Assembly (NCBI GenBank): GCA_902478885.1 | Contig: CABSMS010000019.1 | Coordinates: 1-26,782 of the forward strand | Origin: an uncultured Collinsella sp. | Lineage (GTDB): Bacteria > Actinomycetota > Coriobacteriia > Coriobacteriales > Coriobacteriaceae | Direction of reading: 5' to 3' | Length of the DNA stretch: 26,782 nucleotides | In this document: positions 16,259-22,650 of the stretch, in pieces | Layout of the letters: the number at the start of each line of letters is the position of its first letter | How positions within the stretch are numbered: the first letter of the stretch is position 1 | The notes under the pieces: generated by a model | Told to the model about the DNA's origin: nothing | The model's database searches: none | What the model saw: only the letters and a program-made list of their open reading frames with translations | Program-made: the position numbers and the translations under genes

Positions 16259-16858
16259 ATGGACATCACTAGGAACTTGAGTGGGACCAGGGCGCTCGTC
16301 GTGGGCGCAGGGTTGGCGCTCGTGCTCGCAATGGGCGCCGCGCCGACCACCGCCCTGGCGGAAGGACGCGTTGGAACCACCGACGTGACCATCAGGACCG
16401 AAATCGACAACATCACGTTTAAGGCTCCGACCGTCATCCCATTTGTCGCTAGCGCTGACGGCACGCTTCAGGGCCCTTCCGAGAACGCAACCACCATCGA
16501 CAATCTTTCGGCCTATGGCATCCACGTTACCAACATGAAGATTGCTGCCCAGAACTCCTGGAGCATCGTCGCCGACGCCAAGACGGGAACCGCCCAGAAC
16601 TCCATTGATTTTAAGGTTGGCCCAGACAAGGCGCTCCAAGACGCTCATGCCGCGACGCAGGAAGCGGGCCTCGACCTCTCCAAGAATGCATTCTTCGACA
16701 TGGGTTATCAGGGCATCGCCGATGGTACGGACAAGATTAAGCTCAAGACGAGCGGCAATGTCGCCCGCGTCACGCGAGACATCTTCCATGTGACCGGCAC
16801 GGGCGACCAGGTCGCAAGCATTACGTGGACGGTCGAGCCCGGTGCGCACACGGCCTAA
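16259..16858 (+). CDS. Secreted surface protein, unknown function
   Basis: This 199-aa protein has a clear signal peptide (basic start, hydrophobic 12-30, cleavage near APTTALAE). The mature part is predicted beta-rich: VTIRTEIDNITFKAPTVIPF, ATTIDNLSAYGIHVTNMKI, SWSIVADAKTGTAQNSIDF, GNVARVTRDIFHV and ASITWTVEPG. It has no cysteine and no own wall anchor. The C-terminal part (DIFHVTGTGDQVASITWTVEPG) resembles a stretch of the 470-aa protein downstream (DVYHVFADPALLEMEWSGAG), suggesting related domains. The ATG follows GAAAGGA. Its stop lies 17 nt inside the next gene. I do not recognise a named family. Confidence 0.75.
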   Translation: MDITRNLSGTRALVVGAGLALVLAMGAAPTTALAEGRVGTTDVTIRTEIDNITFKAPTVIPFVASADGTLQGPSENATTIDNLSAYGIHVTNMKIAAQNSWSIVADAKTGTAQNSIDFKVGPDKALQDAHAATQEAGLDLSKNAFFDMGYQGIADGTDKIKLKTSGNVARVTRDIFHVTGTGDQVASITWTVEPGAHTA

Positions 16859-17099
16859 GGCGATTGTCCTTGCCGTCATCATCGGCGTTGTAGCGTTTGC
16901 CCCGATCGCCGCCTTTGCCCAACAAGAGCAGGCGCAAACTGCCACACAGGTGACTGTCGATCTATCGGAGCTCGAACGCAGCGGCCAACACGAGCCCCTA
17001 GCGCAAACGAGCGACACGCGGCAGCTCCTGGCAGCAGGAATCGCCGCGGCAGGCGCAAGCGCCATCGGCCTTGGCCTGCACATCAAACGCAGCCAGTAG
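16842..17099 (+). CDS. Tiny exported protein with degenerate sortase signal
   Basis: This 85-aa protein has a signal peptide (residues 1-26, AAFA|QQ) and a C-terminal tripartite tail: LAQTSD at 53-58, a hydrophobic stretch 62-80 and a basic end (HIKRSQ). The tail has the layout of an LPxTG wall-sorting signal (LPQTGD would be typical), with the proline and glycine replaced. Between signal and tail only about 26 residues remain. The start is a GTG at 16842 that overlaps the upstream gene by 17 nt. No sortase gene is in the window. It could alternatively be a simple two-segment membrane protein. Confidence 0.65.
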   Translation: MRTRPKAIVLAVIIGVVAFAPIAAFAQQEQAQTATQVTVDLSELERSGQHEPLAQTSDTRQLLAAGIAAAGASAIGLGLHIKRSQ

Positions 17100-17140
17100 C
17101 CACGAAAATCGAAACCGTCCAGAACAGATAAGGAGAACCC

Positions 17141-18553
17141 ATGGCATCAAAAAACCTTTTGCCCGTTGCCGCGCTCTGCAGCGCGCTTGCCGCCGGCATG
17201 CCCGTCGCCGCCCTAGCGGCACCCGCCATGGGCGTCCCCTTACCTGTCGCCAACTATCTCGCCACAAACCAGAAGAGCACCATCGCGCGCCAACGCTTCT
17301 CGCTTGCGCAGGCAAGCATTTCGACCTCGGGGTGCCTCCGTCGCTGCACGAACAGCTCGATAGTCGTGGATACCGAGCGCTCGCGGACAACGGACGGCCC
17401 CCTAACGGGATGCGTTATCTGCACATGGCGCGCAGCTGCAACTGATGCCGATGGCGATTCCTGCGACGTGGAGCTGCGTCTCGACATCACCCTGTCCGAT
17501 GACTCGGCGGACGGGGCAACAGTCGCCTTCGACAGCACGTTTTTCGAAGACGGAGGAGGTGTATGCCTGGGCTGCGTCCCCTCGAGCGCCGATGGCACGC
17601 AGCCCGCTATCTCATTCACCGCATCGCTGAAAATGACCAAGGCGGGCACCGACGCCACAGTAAATGGCGAGTTCCCTCTGATGTTCTACGTGAGCGACAC
17701 AGAAAGCCAGAAGACTCGGGGCAAACAACGGACCGGATCGCTCAGCCTGACGCGAGGGGCAAATCCCGGTCCTGTCGATATCAGTACCCAAACACAAGAT
17801 GTGTATCACGTCTTTGCCGATCCGGCACTCCTCGAGATGGAATGGAGTGGAGCGGGAGCGGTTGGGCTCGCTCCCTCGACAGGCGACATCGCAAGCGACT
17901 CCAGCGAGAACAGCGGTGAAATGGCGCCTGGGGACAATGGAACACCAAGCAACATAACACCGCCATCGAGCGGTCCTTTAGCCACTTTCAGCGAGCCAAG
18001 CGAAACAACCGCCGCAGTGGGCGGCACGCAATCTGGCGAAAACTTGGACTATTCCATGCCGGCAGACATCGACGAGGGCAATTGTTGCATGATGGTCGCG
18101 CTCGACCGCACGGAAACCGTCGACGCCGCGAGCATCGATGGGCGAGCCGCCGATAGGCCCGTCCGCAAAGCAGCCATTATCGCATTCCCTAAAACCGTCG
18201 AAGTTGTTTTTCTGCCATCGGGCGAGGTCATAGCCCCCACCCTGCTCACCTTGCTTGGAGCAAAGGGCACGGCCAACCAAATCGACAACCTCACGGTCGT
18301 CGACCCTGCAACCACCGCAAAACTGCACCTGTATGCCGTAACCTCGGACGGAGGCAAAACCGAGGAGCTCGACGGCGAAAGCCTCCTGAGTAACCGAATA
18401 CTCCATAGAATGGAAGACGTCTCGTATCAAATTGAGCTCGAGGGATTTGACCGAGCTCGAGATGCCGATATCATCGCCGCGGCCATTGAGTCCCCGCAGC
18501 GACTCATGACGCTGCGCTTCGATTTCAGTCCCTATGTCGTGATGGGAGGCTGA
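17141..18553 (+). CDS. Cysteine-rich secreted protein, unknown function
   Basis: This 470-aa protein begins with a signal peptide (hydrophobic 6-27, cleavage near ALAAPA). The mature N-terminal region (65-145) has seven cysteines, arranged as CxxxC (65/69), CxxC (91/94), a lone Cys108 and CxxC (142/145); a CC pair follows at 315-316. A Ser/Pro/Gly/Thr-rich linker spans about 245-300. The part before it (SLSLTRG..VDISTQTQDVYHVF) resembles the end of the 199-aa neighbour. There is no C-terminal membrane anchor. The ATG follows AAGGAG with 6-nt spacing. It is the last gene of the surface cluster. No family recognised; adhesion or envelope roles are only possibilities. Confidence 0.75.
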   Translation: MASKNLLPVAALCSALAAGMPVAALAAPAMGVPLPVANYLATNQKSTIARQRFSLAQASISTSGCLRRCTNSSIVVDTERSRTTDGPLTGCVICTWRAAATDADGDSCDVELRLDITLSDDSADGATVAFDSTFFEDGGGVCLGCVPSSADGTQPAISFTASLKMTKAGTDATVNGEFPLMFYVSDTESQKTRGKQRTGSLSLTRGANPGPVDISTQTQDVYHVFADPALLEMEWSGAGAVGLAPSTGDIASDSSENSGEMAPGDNGTPSNITPPSSGPLATFSEPSETTAAVGGTQSGENLDYSMPADIDEGNCCMMVALDRTETVDAASIDGRAADRPVRKAAIIAFPKTVEVVFLPSGEVIAPTLLTLLGAKGTANQIDNLTVVDPATTAKLHLYAVTSDGGKTEELDGESLLSNRILHRMEDVSYQIELEGFDRARDADIIAAAIESPQRLMTLRFDFSPYVVMGG

Positions 18554-18589
18554 GACTTGGGCACCAAATGCCGTCATTAATACCACTTA

Positions 18590-18595
18590 TATAAC
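18590..18595 (+). promoter_or_regulatory. Candidate -10 box upstream of the DUF554 gene
   Basis: TATAAC lies about 75 bp upstream of the DUF554 start in an A/T-rich patch (TTATATAACGTATAGG) that stands out in this GC-rich DNA. No good -35 box is visible. Confidence 0.3.
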
Positions 18596-18671
18596 GTATA
18601 GGATGAGTCGTGACGCACCATGCAGCCCGTTCTGTTACGATTGCCAGGTTGGCGTCAATATGGGAGGGCTC

Positions 18672-19388
18672 ATGCCGGGTTTGGGAACGATCATCAACGT
18701 CGCACTTTTGATTGCGGGCGGACTGCTGGGCCTTATAGGCGGACGTTTTATCACGCCCCGCATCCAAGACACGCTCATGAAAGCGTCGGGGCTGTGCGTT
18801 CTGTTTATCGGACTGGGTGGCACCATGCAAAAGATGCTCGTTGTTGACGGGAAAACACTAGCGACCACCGGCACAACCATGCTCATCGTCTCGTTTGCCC
18901 TTGGCTCGCTCATCGGCGAGGCCATAAACCTGGAAGCCGGCATCGAAAACCTCGGCGAATGGCTCAAGCGCAAAACCGGCAGCGAGGGAGACAACGAGTT
19001 CACCAATGCCTTTGTCTCGACATCGCTGACCGTCTGCATCGGTGCCATGGCTATCGTGGGATCAATCCAAGACGGCTTGCTCGGAGACTGGTCCACGCTC
19101 GCCCTCAAGGGCGCGTTGGACTGCATCATCGTCTGCACCATGACGGCTTCGCTCGGCCGCGGCTGCATCTTCTCCGCCCTGCCCGTTGCCGTATTCCAGG
19201 GAACGATTACGCTGTTTGCCGGCGCGCTCTCCCCCATCATGACCACCGCCGCCCTCGACAGCCTATCGCTCGTGGGCTCCATGCTCATCTTCTGCGTCGG
19301 CGTCAATCTCATCCGTCCCCAGACCTTCCGCACGGCCAATATTCTCCCCTCCGTTGTCATAGCCGTCATCTACGCCCTCCTGTTCTAA
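18672..19388 (+). CDS. DUF554 family membrane protein (YqgA/YdfK type)
   Basis: This 238-aa protein has about seven hydrophobic segments. Features fitting DUF554 are the N-terminal PGLGTIINVALLIAGGLLGL, LKASGLCVLFIGLGG-type segment near 35-50, the acidic loop with NLEAGIENLGEWLKRK, TSLTVCIGAMAIVGSIQDGL, and ALDCIIVCTMTASLGRGC. The family function is unknown; transport has been suggested. I chose the ATG at 18672, with GGAGG 4 nt upstream. The frame stays open to 18603 but lacks a ribosome site there. It stands alone between the surface cluster and the TerB-type operon. Confidence 0.87.
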   Translation: MPGLGTIINVALLIAGGLLGLIGGRFITPRIQDTLMKASGLCVLFIGLGGTMQKMLVVDGKTLATTGTTMLIVSFALGSLIGEAINLEAGIENLGEWLKRKTGSEGDNEFTNAFVSTSLTVCIGAMAIVGSIQDGLLGDWSTLALKGALDCIIVCTMTASLGRGCIFSALPVAVFQGTITLFAGALSPIMTTAALDSLSLVGSMLIFCVGVNLIRPQTFRTANILPSVVIAVIYALLF

Positions 19389-19430
19389 ATCTATCTACAT
19401 AGCGGTATCTCGAACACCTGTTTGATGCTG

Positions 19431-19439
19431 TGCTATGAT
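19431..19439 (+). promoter_or_regulatory. Extended -10 promoter of the TerB/BrxD/helicase operon
   Basis: TGCTATGAT is an extended -10 element. Transcription would start near 19446, giving a leader of about 30 nt before the GTG at 19477. The -35 is weak (CGAACA at 17-bp spacing). The same word serves the GGDEF gene at 8183-8191. Confidence 0.6.
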
Positions 19440-19476
19440 ATGAGGTCACCGAAGCCGCGTTAGGAGAGGAGAAGCG

Positions 19477-21237
19477 GTGGCCGACCAGGACATCAAGATG
19501 CTCATCGAGCGCATTATGGCCGAGGCCCGGACCCATCAGTCCGCTCGCTTCTCACATGAGGTCTACGCAGACGAGCCGATTCTCAAGACCGGCCGACAGA
19601 TGCAGAACTTCCTCCCCGACCAGTACCGCAAGATGCGCGAGATATCGCGCTGGCAGGATGACCCCAAAGGCGGCGCGGGTCGCTGGCTTTCGGAAGCCGA
19701 GCTTTTCTACCGCCAAGGCCTGCTGATGGCCGACTTTGAGGACGACTGCCCCTACAACGGCACCTTTAAGTCGTACTTTCCCACCTACAACGCCATGAGC
19801 GATCGGCAACTGCGCGGCTATTTTACCTGGCGCGCCCAAGTGCGCCGCGGAACCGTCGAGGAAACGTCTACGTCCTTTGCCTTCCTGTATCTCTATGAGC
19901 TGATCTGTGGCATTGGCGTAGATGACCCACTCGATGGTTTTAACAAAATCAAGGCCTTTTGGGATGCCTATCGCGCCTTCGAGCCCGGCATCGACCGGTT
20001 TGCACGCGTGTGGCTGCAGGATTACGCCGTTTTCCACGGACTCGACCCCAAGCTACTTCGCGACTCTAAAACCGTCATGTTCGATAACGCCCTTATCGAG
20101 CTGCGGCGTGCGGCGCAAGACCTTGCACCCGCGCCGACGCCGTCGGACCTGGCGCCTGCGCGTCGCAAAACCTCCGAGCCCACGCTCCCCCTTCCGCCCG
20201 ACGAGGCGCGCGAGGAGCGACTCATGGCCGCCATCAACGCCCTCTCCACGTATAACCTCAATAACTCAAGACTCGATCGCGGCCACCATCGCGACCTACG
20301 CCACGTGGCATGCGCCGTGTATGTCCGTATGGCGCGTTACTATGACACGCATCGAAAGACCGGTATCGTGGCGAGCTTGTTTGGGGAGGAGACGGCCATG
20401 CCCTATACCATGTTTGCCTCGGCCGTGTTCTTTGCGCCCAATCGCCACAAGGATTGCGAATACCGCCTGGACCCCATCCATATCTACCGGTGCCAAAATG
20501 GCTTTTGGGAATGCATGCGCATCCACGGCAGCAGACAAAAAAGCAGCAAGCTCGGTGAGATGATGCGCGCCTGCGACCAACGCCTGCGCCTGGCCCTAGA
20601 CCCCACCCATCCCCTGAAGGAGGAGAAGGTCCCCAAATATCTGGCCAAGATCATCGATGACGAGATCGTGGCATGGCTTTCGTGGGATGCCGCGCACCAG
20701 CCCGTCAAGATCGATATCGACCTGAGTCAGCTGGGGCACATTCGGAGCGCCGCCGCGCAAACGCGTGAGGCGCTTTTGATCGATGAAGAGCGTGAGGACG
20801 ATGTGCCTATGGAAGTCGAGGCGACGCTTATCGAGCAACCGAACACTGAGTCTGCGCCCGGCATGACCGCCGGACCTGGCGAGATGGCCACACGGCAAGA
20901 CGAACCCGACGAGCCGACTGTCTCCACCGAAGAGTTTGGCGTCGTGGCACCGCTCCTCGCGTCTGTGCCCACGCCCGTAACGCCCGCGTCTACCGAAGCT
21001 GCGAACAAACTCGCGCCTGCCGCAGATGCCTTCCTTCGCGCGCTCCTCGAGCAGAACACGGCGCAGGCCACATTGGCGGTGGAAAGGTCGGGTCAGAGCG
21101 AGGACATGCTCGTCGATAGCATCAATGAGGCGCTCTTTGACCTGGTGGGTGACACCGTAATTGAATTTGGCGCGGCAGGACCGCAAATTATCGAGGACTA
21201 CGAAGCAGACGTGAGAGGATACCTAGACTATGAGTGA
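19477..21237 (+). CDS. TerB_N/TerB_C-type protein of a three-gene module
   Basis: This 586-aa protein is soluble. The N-terminal part (about 40-215) fits the TerB_N domain: RWLSEAELFYRQGLLMADFEDD, the YFPTYNAMSDRQLRGYFTWR segment and FLYLYELICGIG. A Pro/Ala-rich linker (220-245) and a middle helical domain follow. A variable acidic stretch spans about 430-510. The last 70 residues (FLRALLEQN, LVDSINEALFDLVGDTVIEF, IIEDYEADV) resemble TerB_C. These domains are known from tellurite-resistance-linked neighbourhoods and are thought to act as scaffolds or metal/ligand sensors. The start is a GTG with AGGAGAGGAG about 5 nt upstream. It overlaps the ATPase gene by 8 nt. The domain assignment is from pattern memory, not a search. 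Confidence 0.82.
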   Translation: MADQDIKMLIERIMAEARTHQSARFSHEVYADEPILKTGRQMQNFLPDQYRKMREISRWQDDPKGGAGRWLSEAELFYRQGLLMADFEDDCPYNGTFKSYFPTYNAMSDRQLRGYFTWRAQVRRGTVEETSTSFAFLYLYELICGIGVDDPLDGFNKIKAFWDAYRAFEPGIDRFARVWLQDYAVFHGLDPKLLRDSKTVMFDNALIELRRAAQDLAPAPTPSDLAPARRKTSEPTLPLPPDEAREERLMAAINALSTYNLNNSRLDRGHHRDLRHVACAVYVRMARYYDTHRKTGIVASLFGEETAMPYTMFASAVFFAPNRHKDCEYRLDPIHIYRCQNGFWECMRIHGSRQKSSKLGEMMRACDQRLRLALDPTHPLKEEKVPKYLAKIIDDEIVAWLSWDAAHQPVKIDIDLSQLGHIRSAAAQTREALLIDEEREDDVPMEVEATLIEQPNTESAPGMTAGPGEMATRQDEPDEPTVSTEEFGVVAPLLASVPTPVTPASTEAANKLAPAADAFLRALLEQNTAQATLAVERSGQSEDMLVDSINEALFDLVGDTVIEFGAAGPQIIEDYEADVRGYLDYE

Positions 21238-22534
21238 TACCGCATCCGCAGCACCCCGCGTACCCAAACGCGTCGCCGCCGTTATCCTAAACTCGCTCAA
21301 GGGCGGCGTGGTCCCGCGCATCGGGCTTCCCTATATCACCGTGGGACGCGAGGTCGAGATTCGCGCCCTGCTCACCGATTTGAGTCTCATCGCCGATGGC
21401 GGCGCGAGCTTCCGCTTTTTAGTCGGTCGCTACGGCGCCGGCAAAAGTTTCTTGCTCCAGACCATCCGCACGCACGCCATGGGCGAGGGATTCGTCGTCG
21501 CCGATGCCGACCTATCCCCTGAGCGCCGCCTGCAGGGCGGTCAGGGGCAGGGCCTTGCCACCTACCGCGAGCTCATCCGCAATATATCGACTAAAACGCG
21601 CCCCGAGGGCGGTGCGCTCAACCTTATCCTGGATCGCTGGGTCGCCTCGTGTGCCGAGGTCGAAGAGTCGGTCGTCAATGCCCAACTGGCCCCGCTCGAG
21701 GAGATGGTCCACGGCTTCGACTTCTCCCGCATGCTCCGCCGCTATCGCACGGCCGTATCCGAGGGCGACGAAGAGACCATGAGCCGCGTGACCAAATGGA
21801 TTCGCGGCGAGTACCGCACCAAGAGTGAGGCACGCGCCGAGCTGGGCTCCTCGACCATCATCAGCGATGACGACTGGTACGACTACGTTAAGCTCATTGC
21901 GCGCTTTTTGGTCTGCAGCGGCTACAAGGGCATGCTGGTGCTCATCGACGAGCTCGTGAATCTGTATAAGATTCCCAACGCCATCACACGCCAATACAAC
22001 TACGAGAAGATCCTGACCATGTACAACGACACGCTCCAGGGCAAGGCGCAGTACCTGGGCATAATCATGGGCGGCACGCCAACCTCCATCGAAGACCGCC
22101 GCCGCGGCGTGTTCTCCTACGAGGCCCTGCGCAGCCGACTCGCTCAAGGCCGCTTTGCACGCGAGGACCTTAAGGACATGCTCGCGCCCATCATCCGCCT
22201 GCAGCCACTCACCTACGAGGAGTTGCTGGTGCTGATCGAAAAACTCATGCAGATCCATGCCGGATACTTTGGCTGGACGCCCACGCTTACCGAGAATGAC
22301 TTGGTGGACTTTCTCAAGATTGAGTTCGGCCGCGTGGGAGCCGATACGCACCTGACGCCCCGTGAGGTCATCCGTGACTTTATCGAGCTGCTCGATATCC
22401 TGTGTCAGAACCCCGATGCAAATGTGGCCGAGCTGCTGCAAAGCGTCGGCGGCGACGCGTTGGCGCCGGCGGCCGCAACAGGCGACGCCGGCACCGCAGG
22501 CGGCGACCGCAACTTCGCCGAATTCACCATCTAA
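21230..22534 (+). CDS. BrxD-like P-loop ATPase (DUF2791)
   Basis: This 434-aa ATPase fits the BREX-system ATP-binding family (DUF2791, BrxD type). Walker A is GRYGAGKS at 66-73 and Walker B is MLVLIDE at 235-241. A sensor-like IIMGGTP follows near 280, then FSYEALRSRLAQGRF and a C-terminal winged-helix-like region (LTPREVIRDFIELLDIL). The N-terminal KGGVVPRIGLPYITVGREVEI is typical of the family. In type 2-like BREX loci BrxD is paired with the helicase BrxHI, as here. The ATG overlaps the TerB-type gene by 8 nt. The Ala/Gly-rich end is followed by a hairpin and a 116-nt gap before the helicase. Confidence 0.87.
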   Translation: MSDTASAAPRVPKRVAAVILNSLKGGVVPRIGLPYITVGREVEIRALLTDLSLIADGGASFRFLVGRYGAGKSFLLQTIRTHAMGEGFVVADADLSPERRLQGGQGQGLATYRELIRNISTKTRPEGGALNLILDRWVASCAEVEESVVNAQLAPLEEMVHGFDFSRMLRRYRTAVSEGDEETMSRVTKWIRGEYRTKSEARAELGSSTIISDDDWYDYVKLIARFLVCSGYKGMLVLIDELVNLYKIPNAITRQYNYEKILTMYNDTLQGKAQYLGIIMGGTPTSIEDRRRGVFSYEALRSRLAQGRFAREDLKDMLAPIIRLQPLTYEELLVLIEKLMQIHAGYFGWTPTLTENDLVDFLKIEFGRVGADTHLTPREVIRDFIELLDILCQNPDANVAELLQSVGGDALAPAAATGDAGTAGGDRNFAEFTI

Positions 22535-22571
22535 CCTGCCAAAAAGGGACAGGTTTATTTTGGCAGGTTTT
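22533..22571 (+). terminator. 12-bp hairpin between the ATPase and helicase genes
   Basis: AACCTGCCAAAA (22533-22544) pairs perfectly with TTTTGGCAGGTT (22558-22569), with a 13-nt loop, followed by TTTTA. The left arm begins within the ATPase stop codon. It could be a partial terminator that lowers helicase expression. It also resembles a small mobile or dispersed palindromic repeat, because the loop contains GGGACAGGTTT, which nearly repeats part of the arms. Confidence 0.55.
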
Positions 22572-22650
22572 ATCTGGGCAAACGCTGAGGCAGTAATGCA
22601 GCAAACCATTGCCAGCCGCGTTGAGAAGTTCATATTTGAGGGGAGGTCCC

